Of a stretch of 64,000 nt of DNA, positions 29,850 through 39,202 are shown piece after piece. The stretch lies in the NCBI RefSeq assembly GCF_002013895.1, contig NZ_MAFQ01000001.1, positions 62,001-126,000 on the forward strand, given 5' to 3'. The DNA is from Mycobacteroides franklinii (GTDB lineage Bacteria > Actinomycetota > Actinomycetes > Mycobacteriales > Mycobacteriaceae). Position 1 is the stretch's first letter. Every line of letters begins with the position of its first letter. Both the position numbers and the translations under genes were made by a program. Below the pieces are notes generated by a model that was given only the letters and a program-made list of their open reading frames with translations, made no database searches and was not told the origin of the DNA.

Positions 29850-31499
29850 GTGAGCAGGTTTACCGACGAGCTGTACGCCAACGCGCTGTCCAGCGCCAAG
29901 GGCATGGTCACCGGCGAACCCGACACTCCAGTCCGGCACACCTGGAAACAGGTGCACGAACGCGCCAAGCAGCTGGCCGGTGGTTTGGCCGCCGCGGGCC
30001 TCGGCCCCGACGACGCGATCGGCATGTTGGTCGGTATGCCCGTCGAGATCGCCCCGGCGATCCAGGCCGTGTGGATGCGTGGTGCCTCGCTAACGATGCT
30101 GCACCAGCCGACCCCACGCACCGACCTCGCCGTGTGGGCCGAGGACACCCTCAAGGTCGTCGACATGATCGGCGCCAAGGCTGTGATCGTGTCCGCCCCG
30201 TTCGACGCTGCCGCTCCGGTGCTGCAGGAGAAGGGCGTCATCGTCGTTCACATCAAGGACCTGTGGGACGCCGACCCGATCGAGCCCGTCGAAGCCGACG
30301 AGGACTCCGTCGCGCTCATGCAGCTGACGTCCGGGTCGACTGGTTCCCCGAAGGCCGTCAAGATCACCCACCGCAACCTGTACGCCAACGCGCACGGCAT
30401 GTACGTCGCCTCCAAGTACAAGCCCGACGTCGACGTGATGGTCAGTTGGCTGCCGTTGTTCCACGACATGGGCATGGTCGGCTTCCTGACGGTGCCGATG
30501 TTCTTCGGCGCCGAACTGGTGAAGATCACCCCGATGGACTTCATGCGCGATGTCCTGTTGTGGGGCAGGCTGATCGACAAGTACAAGGGCACCATGACGG
30601 CCGCCCCGAACTTCGCCTATTCGCTGTTCGCCAAGCGTCTGCGCAACCAGGCCAAGCCGGGTGACTTCGATCTGTCGACGCTGCGGTTCGTGCTCTCCGG
30701 CGCCGAGCCGGTGGACCCGGCCGTGGTTCACGACCTGTGTGATGCCGGAAAGCCGTTCGGCTTCCGGCCTTCTGCGATGGTGCCCGCCTACGGTATGGCC
30801 GAAACCGCACTGGCCGTGTCCTTCTCGGAGGTCGAGGCATCCGGGCTGGTTGTCGACGAGGTCGATGCCGACCTGTTGGCCGCCCTGCGTCGCGCGGTTC
30901 CCGCCACCCGCGGAAACCTGCGCCACCTGGCGACCCTGGGCCCGCTGCTGCCCGGCATCGAGGCGCGGGTCATCGACGAGGACCTGAATGTGCTGCCCCC
31001 GCGCGGCGTTGGCGTCATCGAGCTGCGGGGTGAGTCGGTGACCCCCGGCTATGTGACCATGGGTGGTTTCCTGGCCGCCCAGGACGAAAACGGTTGGTAC
31101 AACACCGGTGACCTCGGATACCTGACCGAGAAGGGTCACGTCGTGGTCTGCGGTCGCGTCAAGGACGTCATCATCATGGCGGGCCGCAACATCTACCCGA
31201 CCGATATCGAGCGTGCCGCCGGACGTGTCGAAGGTGTGCGGCCGGGTTGCGCGGTTGCGGTGCGCCTGGAGGCCGGTGTCGACCCCAAGAACCAGCGTGA
31301 GACCTTCGCGGTTGTGGTGGAGTCCAACGCATTCGAGAACCCGGACGAGGTTCGCCGCATCGAGCAGCACGTCGCCCACGAGGTTGTCGCCGAGGTCGAT
31401 GTGCGGCCACGCAATGTGGTGGTGCTCGGACCGGGCAGCATCCCGAAGACCCCGTCGGGCAAGCTGCGTCGCTCGACCTCGGTGGCCCTCGTCATCTAG
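29850..31499 (+). CDS. Fatty-acid AMP/CoA ligase (Pks16/Rv1013-like)
   Basis: The 549-residue adenylate-forming enzyme activates a carboxylic (probably fatty) acid with ATP. Core motifs are [21 protein letters not shown] (P-loop), [54 protein letters not shown] and [12 protein letters not shown] with the C-terminal catalytic Lys. The name pks16 is historical; no ketosynthase is present. AGGAGG five bases before the GTG at 29850 fixes the start. The 232 bases after ispE hold no gene I can support. Confidence 0.9.
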   Translation: MSRFTDELYANALSSAKGMVTGEPDTPVRHTWKQVHERAKQLAGGLAAAGLGPDDAIGMLVGMPVEIAPAIQAVWMRGASLTMLHQPTPRTDLAVWAEDTLKVVDMIGAKAVIVSAPFDAAAPVLQEKGVIVVHIKDLWDADPIEPVEADEDSVALMQLTSGSTGSPKAVKITHRNLYANAHGMYVASKYKPDVDVMVSWLPLFHDMGMVGFLTVPMFFGAELVKITPMDFMRDVLLWGRLIDKYKGTMTAAPNFAYSLFAKRLRNQAKPGDFDLSTLRFVLSGAEPVDPAVVHDLCDAGKPFGFRPSAMVPAYGMAETALAVSFSEVEASGLVVDEVDADLLAALRRAVPATRGNLRHLATLGPLLPGIEARVIDEDLNVLPPRGVGVIELRGESVTPGYVTMGGFLAAQDENGWYNTGDLGYLTEKGHVVVCGRVKDVIIMAGRNIYPTDIERAAGRVEGVRPGCAVAVRLEAGVDPKNQRETFAVVVESNAFENPDEVRRIEQHVAHEVVAEVDVRPRNVVVLGPGSIPKTPSGKLRRSTSVALVI

Positions 31500-31644
31500 C
31501 GGCCGAAGCAAATTCGGGTTGGGCTGCTGCTTCGCGGAATCCATGTCGTGGCTGCCCACCTCTGTGCGACAGCTGGGCAGTCGCGCAGGGGGCTTGGTCA
31601 CTTGTCGCATAGACGCGGGCAACAGCTGTGTTCGACTCTACGTA

Positions 31645-31662
31645 GGTATAACGGGTATAACG
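31645..31662. repeat. Tandem 9-base repeat (GGTATAACG twice)
   Basis: Two perfect adjacent copies of GGTATAACG lie in the 220-base gap between the convergent genes ending at 31499 and 31720. The rest of the gap shows no convincing gene; a short minus frame at 31492-31680 has no supporting features. Confidence 0.6.
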
Positions 31663-31719
31663 CAGGTCTGAGCAAGACATCTGGTTCGGCGAAGCCTGCC
31701 GCGTGCCGTTAGGCGTGCA

Positions 31720-32742
31720 TCACTCGAACGGCACAGGTGGCATCCTGACCACCTGTGCGGCATAGCTGAGTCCGGCACCGTAGCCGATGAGCAGTGCCAG
31801 GTCACCGGGCTTGGCCGCGCCGGTGGACAGTAGCGTCTCCATGGCCAGCGGCACCGATGCCGCCGAGGTGTTGCCGGTGTGCTCAATGTCATTGGCAATG
31901 ACGGCATCCGGACGCAGATGCAGATTCTTGGCCAGTAGTTCGTTGATACGCGTGTTGGCCTGATGCGGCACGAAGACATCGATCTGTTCGGGCCCCACCT
32001 TGGCGGCCTCCATCGCTCGCTGCCCAACCTTGCCCATTTCGAAAGCGGCCCAACGGAATACCGAAGTACCTTCGATGCGCAGGTAGGGTCGCGGGCCATC
32101 CGGGTCGGGTGCCGCCGCGAAGTCCATCCAGTCGATGTCCTGGCGAATGGCGTTGGACTGACTGCCGTCGCTGCCCCACACCGTGGGGCCGATGCCCTGT
32201 TCGGCGGTCTCGCCGACGACAACCGCGCCCGCCCCGTCGCCGAAGATGAAGCAGTTGCCGCGGTCGGTCATATCCAATGCGGGGGAGAGCTTCTCCGAAC
32301 CGATGACCAGCACCTTGCTGGCGCTGCCGCCGCGGATCATGTCGCCGGCCACGCCCACCGCGTACCCGAACCCGGCACAGCCGGCCGACAGATCGAAGGC
32401 CGGGACACCCTGGGCGCCCAGTGCGGTGGCGACGGCCGGGGCGGATGCCGGCGTCTGCAAGTAGTGAGTGCTGGTGCCGACGATCACCGCGTCGATCTCG
32501 GCACCGGTGAGCAGGGCGTTGGCGATGGCCTTACGCCCCGCCTCGATGGCCAGGGTCTGCGCGGACTCATCGTCGGCGGCAAACCGACGGCTCTTGATGC
32601 CGGTGCGGGTGTAGATCCACTCGTCCGAGGACTCGATGTGCTCGCAGATCTCCTCATTGGTGACGACGCGTTCGGGACGGTACGCGCCCAGGCTGAGCAG
32701 GCCGATCTTGTTGGCGCCGGTGATCTCCGCGATATCGGTCAT
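31720..32742 (-). CDS. fabH: Beta-ketoacyl-ACP synthase III
   Basis: The 340-residue enzyme condenses acyl-CoA with malonyl-ACP and links FAS-I products to FAS-II for mycolic acid synthesis. The catalytic triad is visible: Cys122 in [14 protein letters not shown], His260 in VPHQAN and Asn291 in HTGNTSAAS. The sequence follows M. tuberculosis FabH closely ([28 protein letters not shown]). There fabH is elsewhere (Rv0533c); here it sits 30 bases after pth, forming a probable rplY-pth-fabH operon. Confidence 0.95.
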   Translation of the reverse strand: MTDIAEITGANKIGLLSLGAYRPERVVTNEEICEHIESSDEWIYTRTGIKSRRFAADDESAQTLAIEAGRKAIANALLTGAEIDAVIVGTSTHYLQTPASAPAVATALGAQGVPAFDLSAGCAGFGYAVGVAGDMIRGGSASKVLVIGSEKLSPALDMTDRGNCFIFGDGAGAVVVGETAEQGIGPTVWGSDGSQSNAIRQDIDWMDFAAAPDPDGPRPYLRIEGTSVFRWAAFEMGKVGQRAMEAAKVGPEQIDVFVPHQANTRINELLAKNLHLRPDAVIANDIEHTGNTSAASVPLAMETLLSTGAAKPGDLALLIGYGAGLSYAAQVVRMPPVPFE

Positions 32743-32772
32743 GAGGAGACCATAGCGGGCACATCCAGGCGT

Positions 32773-33363
32773 CTAACCCCAGGCATGTACCTGATTCTGT
32801 GCTGCCTCCAGACCGAGGCGGACCAGTAGCTCCGTGGCATCGACGCCCTGTTCACACAGCAGGGGAACCTGCTCGGTCTCCGTCTTGGCGAAGTTCTCCA
32901 GCACGAAGGCCGCCGGGTCCTTGCGTCCGGGTGGACGTCCCACGCCCAGCCGAACCCGTAGATAGTCCTTGGTGCCCAGCGACTGCGATATCGAGCGCAG
33001 CCCATTGTGGCCGCCCTCGCCGCCACCGAGCTTGAGTCGCACGGTGCCGAAATCCAGATCCAGCTCGTCGTGCATGACGATGACGTTCCCGGCGGGAACC
33101 GAAAAGAACTTGGCCAGCGCGGCCACCTGAGGACCCGAGGTGTTCATGAACGTGCGGGGCTTGGCCAGATTCACGGCCCGGCCGCCGAGGCGAATCGTCG
33201 TCGCCTCGGCGCCGGACTTCTTGTGCGGCTTGAAGGTTGCGCCATCCTTGGCCGCCAACAGGTCGGCGACCATGAATCCGAGGTTGTGTCGTGTCCTGGC
33301 GTAGGTCGGCCCGGGGTTGCCCAGGCCGACCACCAGCACGGCATCGTCGGATGAGTCGGGCAC
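32773..33363 (-). CDS. pth: Peptidyl-tRNA hydrolase
   Basis: The 196-residue enzyme frees tRNA from peptidyl-tRNA released by stalled ribosomes. Conserved residues are in place: [19 protein letters not shown] with Asn16 and catalytic His26, [10 protein letters not shown], and [10 protein letters not shown] with the catalytic Asp. It begins 12 bases after rplY on the same strand, as in M. tuberculosis (Rv1014c/Rv1015c). Confidence 0.95.
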   Translation of the reverse strand: MPDSSDDAVLVVGLGNPGPTYARTRHNLGFMVADLLAAKDGATFKPHKKSGAEATTIRLGGRAVNLAKPRTFMNTSGPQVAALAKFFSVPAGNVIVMHDELDLDFGTVRLKLGGGEGGHNGLRSISQSLGTKDYLRVRLGVGRPPGRKDPAAFVLENFAKTETEQVPLLCEQGVDATELLVRLGLEAAQNQVHAWG

Positions 33364-33375
33364 GGATTACTCCGC

Positions 33376-34023
33376 CTACTCTTCGGTGGAGCCTTCGGCG
33401 GCCTCGGCGACCGGCGCCTCGGCACCTTCGCTGCCGCCACCCTCGGCGTCCATCTCGCTGGCGGTCGGCGCCGCGACGACGTTGACCACAAGGGTCTCGG
33501 GATCGGAGATCAGGGTGGAGCCCTTGGGCAGCTCGATCGCGCCGGCGGCGATCTGGGTGCCGGCGGGCAGGCCCTCGACCGAGACGGTGAGGAACTCGGG
33601 GATCGACATTGCTTCGGCCTCGATCTCCAAGGTGTTGGCGTCCTGAGCCACCAGGGTGCCGCTCTCGGCGTCGCCCTCGACGTGGACGTTCACCTCGACA
33701 ACGACCTTCTCGCCCTTGCGCACGACCAGCAGATCGGCGTGCACCAGGTTGCGGCGGATGGGGTGAATCTCGATGGTCTTGGTGAGGGCCAGCTGCTCGC
33801 GGCCTTCGATGTCCAGCGTCAGGATGGCGTTGGTGCCGGTGTGGCGCAGCACGGCCGCGAAATCGCGGGCCGGCAGGTTCAGGTGCTCGGGGGCGGTGCC
33901 GTGGCCGTACAGCACGGCGGGAACCTGGCCGTCGCGGCGGGCGCGGCGTGAGGCGCCCTTACCGGTGTCCTTGCGGACGGTGACGGTGAGGTTATTGCTG
34001 GTGGGGGTGTTCTTCTTGGACAT
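33376..34023 (-). CDS. rplY: 50S ribosomal protein L25/CTC
   Basis: The 215-residue protein has the N-terminal 5S-rRNA-binding L25 domain ([25 protein letters not shown]) and the C-terminal TL5/CTC extension, ending in an acidic, Ala/Glu/Gly-rich tail ([17 protein letters not shown]). The ATG at 34023 follows GGAGT at good spacing; the longer frame is not homologous. It heads the probable rplY-pth-fabH operon. Confidence 0.95.
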   Translation of the reverse strand: MSKKNTPTSNNLTVTVRKDTGKGASRRARRDGQVPAVLYGHGTAPEHLNLPARDFAAVLRHTGTNAILTLDIEGREQLALTKTIEIHPIRRNLVHADLLVVRKGEKVVVEVNVHVEGDAESGTLVAQDANTLEIEAEAMSIPEFLTVSVEGLPAGTQIAAGAIELPKGSTLISDPETLVVNVVAAPTASEMDAEGGGSEGAEAPVAEAAEGSTEE

Positions 34024-34099
34024 TTGGTCAACTCCTTGCGTTTCGTGAGACACGGCGCAGGGAGGACAACACGATGAAGTCCATGATCCCGTCGATAAC

Positions 34100-34115
34100 G
34101 GTGGGAAGACCCACC
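34100..34115. terminator. Short GC hairpin (GGTGGG-AAGA-CCCACC) in the SDR-rplY gap
   Basis: A perfect 6-bp stem with a 4-base loop lies 61 bases after the SDR stop and 77 bases before the rplY start on the minus strand. It could end SDR transcription or act as a leader hairpin for rplY; there is no T tract. Confidence 0.4.
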
Positions 34116-34176
34116 CTCGCCGTGACAACCTGCTCAGAGTAGCCGAGCGTGAACCTCAAAGGCCAATCGGTGCTGG

Positions 34177-35061
34177 TCAAAGCGCGAAGGAAACCCCGGT
34201 GAGGTGCTCAGACAGCTCCCAGAGGCCCTCGGCGGTCTCGGTATTCTGCGCCCTGCTGCTGCGTCCCACACGCTTGGGGTACCCCTTGGCCTCGAACGGC
34301 CCGTCCGGTCCGATGTACGTGTCACCCGGCAGGTCCTGGGATGCGGCGTACAGCGTGGGAAGGGCGCCGTGTTGGGCGTCCTGCGCGAAGAGGTTCCCGG
34401 TCTTCAACGCGATCTCGAAGATCGGGTTCCCGCTGTGCGACTGCAGCTCGGTGGCCGCCACACCCGGATGAACGGTCAGTGCGCGCACCGCCGACCCGGC
34501 GGCGCTCAGGCGGCGCTGCAATTCCTTGGTGAACAACAGATTGGCCAGCTTCGAGGCGCCGTAGGCCCCCGCACGGGTGTAACCGCGGCGCTTGTAGTTG
34601 AGGTCGCCCAGGTTGATCTTCCCGGCCCGGTGCGCAACGGACGACACCGCGATCACCCGGTCGGTGAGCTTGGGCAGCAGCAGGTTGGTGAGCGCGAATG
34701 CGCCGAGATGGTTTGTGCCGATTTGGCTTTCGAAGCCGTCGACGGTCTTGGCTTGCGGCACCATCATGATGCCGGCGTTGTTCACCAGGATGTCGGCGCT
34801 CTCGACGGAGTCCGCGAAGGCGCGCACGGAAGCCAGGTTGGCCACATCGACCTGACGTACCTCGGTGCTTCCTTTGATCGAAGCCTTGGCGGCGTTTCCC
34901 TTTTCGGTGTTGCGCACCGCCATGATGACGTGCGCGCCCACACGGGCCAGTTCGCGCGCGGTCTCCAGGCCCAGTCCACTATTGGCTCCGGTGATGACGA
35001 CGGTGCGGCCCTCGAACGACGGCAGCTCGGCGGCGGTCCATGCGGTAGTCGACTTAGTCAC
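34177..35061 (-). CDS. Short-chain dehydrogenase/reductase
   Basis: The 294-residue SDR has the cofactor motif VVITGANSGLGLETARELA (TGxxxGxG), NNAGIM, a catalytic Ser in VIAVSSVAHRAG and the YxxxK motif in YGASKLANLLF. It resembles retinol-dehydrogenase/protochlorophyllide-reductase-like SDRs that reduce lipid ketones or aldehydes with NADPH. It lies between rplY and lpqT, adjacent in M. tuberculosis, so it is an insertion relative to that order. It follows lpqT by 52 bases. Confidence 0.9.
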   Translation of the reverse strand: MTKSTTAWTAAELPSFEGRTVVITGANSGLGLETARELARVGAHVIMAVRNTEKGNAAKASIKGSTEVRQVDVANLASVRAFADSVESADILVNNAGIMMVPQAKTVDGFESQIGTNHLGAFALTNLLLPKLTDRVIAVSSVAHRAGKINLGDLNYKRRGYTRAGAYGASKLANLLFTKELQRRLSAAGSAVRALTVHPGVAATELQSHSGNPIFEIALKTGNLFAQDAQHGALPTLYAASQDLPGDTYIGPDGPFEAKGYPKRVGRSSRAQNTETAEGLWELSEHLTGVSFAL

Positions 35062-35113
35062 GGGAGCTGACCCTAACGGTCCTGGCCGATAGCGTCGAGG
35101 GGTATGAGCAGCC

Positions 35114-35794
35114 TTACCGCTTCGTGACTTTCAGGCCACCGGTGAGGGCGGCGACGTCCGGGGCCAGCGCGGCGGACTGGGATTCGGTGGTCGTCACCGT
35201 GAGCTGAACCAGGTAATGCAGCGATCCGTCGGGCACGATGACATCCCGGTTCCACGCGTGCACCCGCACGTTCTGGTTGTCGTAGGTGCCCTCGATGGCG
35301 GCCGACGGGTATCCCTGGAAATCGTCGAGGGACGAGGCGATCTTCTGAAAGTTCTGAGTGTTCTGCGCGTCGGCGAATCCGTGCTCGGTGATCGCCTTGC
35401 GGGCGTCCAGGGGGCCGTCCAGCTTGATGAGATACACCACCGCGCTCGGTGTTCGGCCCTGATCGGCGCCACTGGGCTTATCGGTGATCAGGTAGGCGGG
35501 ATCGAGTGAGCCCAGGTTCTCCCAACCCTCGGGCAGCGGCAGCTCGACCCGGACGTTGGCCGGGCTCTCCGGTGACACCGGGGTGACCTTGACGCCGATG
35601 CTTTGCAGATACTGGTTCATCGATGTCGGCGTGGCGGTGGCCGGTGCGGTGGTCGATTCCGCGGAGGAGCTGCTCGGTGCGGTGGTCGATTCCGGGCTGC
35701 TCGAGGAAATGGCGGGCTGCCCGGGCTTTTGGGTGCCGCATCCGATCGTCGCGAGTGCCACCACGCATGCGATCGCTAGCGCGGCCTTACGCAT
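35114..35794 (-). CDS. lpqT: Lipoprotein LpqT (LpqN/LpqT family)
   Basis: The 226-residue lipoprotein has a signal peptide with lipobox TIGCG, a Ser/Thr/Pro-rich linker (residues ~22-58) that may be O-mannosylated by Pmt, and an LpqN/LpqT domain with ELPLPEGWENLGSLDPAYLI and DFQGYPSAAIEGTYD. The position matches Rv1016c. Its ATG overlaps the stop of a relic prs 3' end (ATGCGTAA), so prs and lpqT were once translationally coupled; now a 0.6-kb stretch separates the working prs from lpqT. Confidence 0.9.
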   Translation of the reverse strand: MRKAALAIACVVALATIGCGTQKPGQPAISSSSPESTTAPSSSSAESTTAPATATPTSMNQYLQSIGVKVTPVSPESPANVRVELPLPEGWENLGSLDPAYLITDKPSGADQGRTPSAVVYLIKLDGPLDARKAITEHGFADAQNTQNFQKIASSLDDFQGYPSAAIEGTYDNQNVRVHAWNRDVIVPDGSLHYLVQLTVTTTESQSAALAPDVAALTGGLKVTKR

Positions 35795-35864
35795 TCTTGC
35801 CGAAAAGTACTGTCATCGAATCGTTCTCGAAGACCTCATGGATGGTGGTGGCGCTTAGTAGCAC
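35787..35864 (-). pseudogene. Relic of a prs 3' end
   Basis: The last 25 codons of a minus-strand frame ending at 35787 encode ATTIHEVFENDSMTVLFGKNA, matching the C-terminus of the intact prs (ASTIREVFENGSVTGLFDGNA). By hand the DNA agrees at about 54 of 69 bases. Upstream of 35864 the similarity stops, and no catalytic prs sequence remains. It is either the original prs end displaced by an insertion or the scar of a tandem duplication. Confidence 0.8.
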
Positions 35865-36068
35865 GGTGCGACCCTCTGTTGGGTGGATTGGTGGTGGCCC
35901 CTTGGGTGCTGTGCTCACGGGACCGACCCTATGGGTTGTTACGCCCGTTCGCCAGATTGGGTGAACGGCCCGGCGGCTCTGGCGGGCAATTGGCGCAATG
36001 GTTTTCGCTGTTGAAAAGCACACAGATTTTCATGTCCACATCCATGGAAAGCGCTGTACCTTTACTGA

Positions 36069-36416
36069 ATGCTACTTGTGAAATCGTCAAGAACACGATC
36101 GGTTGCGCATCGTTTCTTGCCAGTGCTTGGTCTCGTCGTTTTCGGTGTTGTTGGACTGGGTTCCGCGGAAGTCACCGCCCTGGCGGATCCGCTCGCCCCC
36201 GTCGCCGTGATGTCTGCTGCGCCCCTCAATCCGGGCGATCCCGGTGGCGGTAACGGTCCCGACGCCGATGTGTCGGGACCTGACGACACCGACAGCAACA
36301 ACATCGCTCCGCCGGCACCTGCCAGCGGTACCGGCGCCGGATGCGAGAACGCGGGTGCGGTGTGCGGCGGAGACGAGAGTGGAACCGTTCTGACGTCGGA
36401 CAACGACGAGGTCTAG
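36069..36416 (+). CDS. Small secreted Gly/Asp/Pro-rich protein
   Basis: The 115-residue product has a signal peptide (RFLPVLGLVVFGVVGLGSAEVTALA) and a low-complexity mature part rich in Gly, Pro and Asp with one Cys pair (GAGCENAGAVCGGDESG). It lies on the opposite strand to prs, between the intact prs and the relic prs end, so it is the cargo of whatever created that duplication. No family recognised; the short low-complexity sequence keeps confidence moderate. Confidence 0.55.
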   Translation: MLLVKSSRTRSVAHRFLPVLGLVVFGVVGLGSAEVTALADPLAPVAVMSAAPLNPGDPGGGNGPDADVSGPDDTDSNNIAPPAPASGTGAGCENAGAVCGGDESGTVLTSDNDEV

Positions 36417-36438
36417 TTCCGATCGGTTCGGTGCGGGG

Positions 36439-37425
36439 CTAGGCGTTCCCGTCGAAAAGTCCTGTCACCGAACCGTTCTCGAAGACCTCGCGGATGGTGC
36501 TGGCCAGCAGCGGTGCGATCGACAGCACGGTCAGTTGCGGGAACCGCTTCTCCTCGCCGATGGGCAAGGTGTTGGTGACCAACACCTCCCGGGCGCCGCA
36601 GTTGGCCAGACGCTCGGCGGCGGGGTCGGACAGCACGCCGTGGGTGGCGGCGATCACGACGTCCTTGGCGCCTGCCTCGTGCAGGAGCCCGACCGCGCCG
36701 GCGATCGTGCCACCGGTATCGATCATGTCGTCGGTGATGACGCAGGTCTTGCCGGTCACGTCACCGACGACGCGATTGGCCTTGACCTGGTTGGGTACTC
36801 GCGGATCGCGGGTCTTGTGGATGAAGGCCAGTGGCACCCCACCCAGGGAGTCGGCCCATTTCTCGGCGACGCGCACGCGACCGGAATCCGGTGACACGAC
36901 GACCACATCTTCGCCATTGCTCACGTAGTGCTCGGCGATGTAGCCGCAGAGCAGCGACTGGGCGCGCATGTGGTCCACCGGCCCGTCGAAGAAGCCCTGG
37001 ATCTGGTCGGTGTGCAGGTCGACGGTGACGATGCGATCGGCGCCGGCGGTCTTGTACAGGTCGGCCACCAGGCGGGCCGAGATGGGTTCGCGGCCGCGGT
37101 GCTTCTTGTCTTGGCGGGCATAGGGGTAGAACGGCAGGATCGCGGTGATGCGCTTGGCGCTGCCCCGCTTGAGGGCGTCGATCATGATCAGCTGTTCCAT
37201 CAGCCAGGTGTTCAGCGGCGCGGGATGCGATTGCAGAACGAATGCGTCGCAGCCGCGTACCGACTCCTCGAACCGCACGAAGATCTCGCCGTTGGCGAAA
37301 TCGCGAGCGGTCTGCGCGGTCACCTGGACGTCGAGCTCCTTGGCGACCTGTTCGGCCAGCTCGGGGTGCGCACGACCCGAGAACAGCATCAGATTCTTGC
37401 GGTTGTCCGTCCAGTCGGTGCTCAC
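36439..37425 (-). CDS. prs: Ribose-phosphate pyrophosphokinase
   Basis: The 328-residue enzyme makes PRPP from ribose 5-phosphate and ATP for nucleotides, His/Trp and arabinan precursors (DPA). Motifs are FVLQSHPAPLNTWLMEQLIMIDALKR, VTVDLHTDQIQGFFDGPVDHM (metal site), VVSPDSGRVRVAEKWA and CVITDDMIDTGGTIAGAV (PRPP loop). The frame is full length. Its last ~25 codons occur a second time as a relic at 35787-35864. Confidence 0.97.
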   Translation of the reverse strand: MSTDWTDNRKNLMLFSGRAHPELAEQVAKELDVQVTAQTARDFANGEIFVRFEESVRGCDAFVLQSHPAPLNTWLMEQLIMIDALKRGSAKRITAILPFYPYARQDKKHRGREPISARLVADLYKTAGADRIVTVDLHTDQIQGFFDGPVDHMRAQSLLCGYIAEHYVSNGEDVVVVSPDSGRVRVAEKWADSLGGVPLAFIHKTRDPRVPNQVKANRVVGDVTGKTCVITDDMIDTGGTIAGAVGLLHEAGAKDVVIAATHGVLSDPAAERLANCGAREVLVTNTLPIGEEKRFPQLTVLSIAPLLASTIREVFENGSVTGLFDGNA

Positions 37426-37474
37426 GGCGCAGCTAGTCCTCTTGGGTTTAGTTCGGGTCTTGGGCTACTGACGG

Positions 37475-37500
37475 GTACCGCCCCGTCGGGGTAATGGTAC
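37475..37500. terminator. Hairpin in the glmU-prs gap
   Basis: GTACC (37475-37479) pairs with GGTAC (37496-37500) and CCCCG with CGGGG inside, giving an interrupted 10-bp stem in the 160-base gap. It may separate glmU from prs transcription or act as a prs leader structure. Confidence 0.4.
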
Positions 37501-37585
37501 GGACCTTTCCCGGATGACTGGGAGGGGGTTGCCGGAATTTGAACGCGAGATGTCCAACCCGGGTTCTCGGTGGTCAGGAATCCGG

Positions 37586-39034
37586 TCAGGAACCTTTGGA
37601 TGCTTCCTCGGCAGCCCTGGCCGCGTCCGAGCCCGGACGCTTCTGTGCCACCCAGCCTTCGATGTTGCGCTGCGGGCCGGCCGACACCGCGAGCGCGCCC
37701 GGCGGCACGTCCTCGCGGATGACGGTCCCGGCGCCGGTGTACGCACCGTCGCCCACGGTCACCGGGGCAACGAACATGGTGTCCGAGCCGGTCTTCACAT
37801 GCGAGCCAATCACGGTGCGCCGCTTGGTCTCTCCGTCGTAGTTGACGAATACGCTGGACGCGCCGATGTTGCTGTGCTCGCCGATATCGGCGTCGCCCAC
37901 GTAAGTCAGATGCGGCACCTTGGTGCCCCGGCCCACGGTGGAGTTCTTGACCTCCACGAACGCGCCCAGTTTGGCGCTCTCGCCCGTGACCGTGCCCGGT
38001 CGCAGGTAGGTGAACGGCCCGATGACCGATCGCGCGCCGATGGTGGAGCCCTGACCGTGTGTGCGGATGACCGTGGCCGAGTCGCCGACGGTGACGTCGA
38101 TGAGGGTGGTGTACGGTCCGATATGGCAATGGCCGCCGATGACGGTCGACGAGTGCAGCTGGGTGCCGGGAGCGATGGTGGCGTCCTGCCCGATCCGGAC
38201 TTCGACATCGATCCAGGTGCTCGACGGGTCGACGATGGTGACCCCACTGCGCTGATGATGGCGGATGATCCGGCGGTTCAGTTCGGCGCCGAGCTCGGAG
38301 AGCTGCACCCGATCATTTACCCCGGCCACCAGTGCGCTGTCGTCAACATGGTTGGCGTGCACCACTTTTCCGCTCTCGCGAATGATCGAGACGGCATCGG
38401 TGAGGTACAGCTCGTGCTGCGCGTTATCGGAGCGCAGCCGCGAGAGCGCCGCGTGCAGTGCCTCGACGTCGAAGGCGTACACCCCGGCGTTGACCTCGCC
38501 GATGGCGCGCTGACTCTCAGTGGCGTCGGTCTGCTCGACGATCGCGATGACCTCGCGGTCCTGGGTGCGCAGGATGCGTCCATAACCGGTGGGATCTGCC
38601 AGCGTGGTGGTCAACAGGGTGGCGGCGGCGGGCTCGCTCGTGTGCCGGCCGATCAGCCCCGCCAGGGTGTCGCCGTCCAGCAAGGGGATGTCGCCCGAGG
38701 TGACGACGACCGTGCCCGAGAAGTCCGGCGGCAGCGCCTGTAGACCGCACGCCACCGCGTGTCCGGTCCCGAGCTGCTGCTCCTGGACGGCGATCGCGAT
38801 CTTCCTGCCGAGCGACTCGGCGAGGATGTCGACGGCGGTGGCGATGCGTTCGCGGTCATGCCCCAGCACGATCACCAGATGTTCGGGATTTACGCTGGCT
38901 GCCGCATACACGGAGTGCGCCAGCATGGAGCGGCCACCGAGGGTATGCAGCACCTTGGGGATGTCCGAACACATGCGGGTACCGGCGCCCGCGGCCAGCA
39001 CGATTACTGCAGTCCCAGCGGAATTGCCTGGCAT
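37586..39034 (-). CDS. glmU: Bifunctional GlmU: GlcN-1-P acetyltransferase / GlcNAc-1-P uridyltransferase
   Basis: The 482-residue enzyme makes UDP-GlcNAc for peptidoglycan. The N-terminal pyrophosphorylase has [21 protein letters not shown] (usually RMRS, so Cys replaces Arg), [13 protein letters not shown] and [11 protein letters not shown]. The C-terminal left-handed beta helix has hexapeptide repeats and the acetyltransferase residues in [23 protein letters not shown] and [17 protein letters not shown]. Order glmU-prs matches Rv1018c-Rv1017c. Confidence 0.97.
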   Translation of the reverse strand: MPGNSAGTAVIVLAAGAGTRMCSDIPKVLHTLGGRSMLAHSVYAAASVNPEHLVIVLGHDRERIATAVDILAESLGRKIAIAVQEQQLGTGHAVACGLQALPPDFSGTVVVTSGDIPLLDGDTLAGLIGRHTSEPAAATLLTTTLADPTGYGRILRTQDREVIAIVEQTDATESQRAIGEVNAGVYAFDVEALHAALSRLRSDNAQHELYLTDAVSIIRESGKVVHANHVDDSALVAGVNDRVQLSELGAELNRRIIRHHQRSGVTIVDPSSTWIDVEVRIGQDATIAPGTQLHSSTVIGGHCHIGPYTTLIDVTVGDSATVIRTHGQGSTIGARSVIGPFTYLRPGTVTGESAKLGAFVEVKNSTVGRGTKVPHLTYVGDADIGEHSNIGASSVFVNYDGETKRRTVIGSHVKTGSDTMFVAPVTVGDGAYTGAGTVIREDVPPGALAVSAGPQRNIEGWVAQKRPGSDAARAAEEASKGS

Positions 39035-39050
39035 TTCCTACTCCCTACTG

Positions 39051-39122
39051 CTCCGTCGCCAGGACTCGAACCTGAACTATCTGAACCAAAATCAGAGGTG
39101 CTGCCGATTACACCACGACGGA
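39051..39122 (-). tRNA. tRNA-Gln (anticodon TTG)
   Basis: On the minus strand a full cloverleaf can be drawn: acceptor TCCGTCG/CGACGGA, D arm GTGT...GCAC, anticodon stem TCTGA/TCAGA around loop TTTTGGT (anticodon TTG), and T arm TCAGG-TTCGAGT-CCTGG. CCA is not fully encoded. It lies just upstream of glmU on the same strand. Confidence 0.95.
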
Positions 39123-39202
39123 CTGTTACAGAATGAAGACTGTAGTCGACCACCTAGCTCGGCCACGCGGCCTGCCGAGGGGTCGAGAAAGAGTGATGGC
39201 AC

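Noticed and set aside
30090-31622. 510-codon minus-strand open frame
   Set aside because: Antisense to the well-supported acyl-AMP/CoA ligase; low-quality composition and no motif.
31492-31680. 62-codon minus-strand frame in the pks16-fabH gap
   Set aside because: No ribosome site, no signal peptide or domain, and it would run into the end of the ligase gene.
36069-36416. Membership of the 36069 secreted protein in the six-gene GDAELHS family
   Set aside because: It has a Cys pair and GGDESG but lacks the GDAEL[HR]S-x-P core and proline tail; the resemblance is only low complexity.
37514-38743. 409-codon plus-strand open frame
   Set aside because: Antisense to glmU, whose motifs and length are complete.
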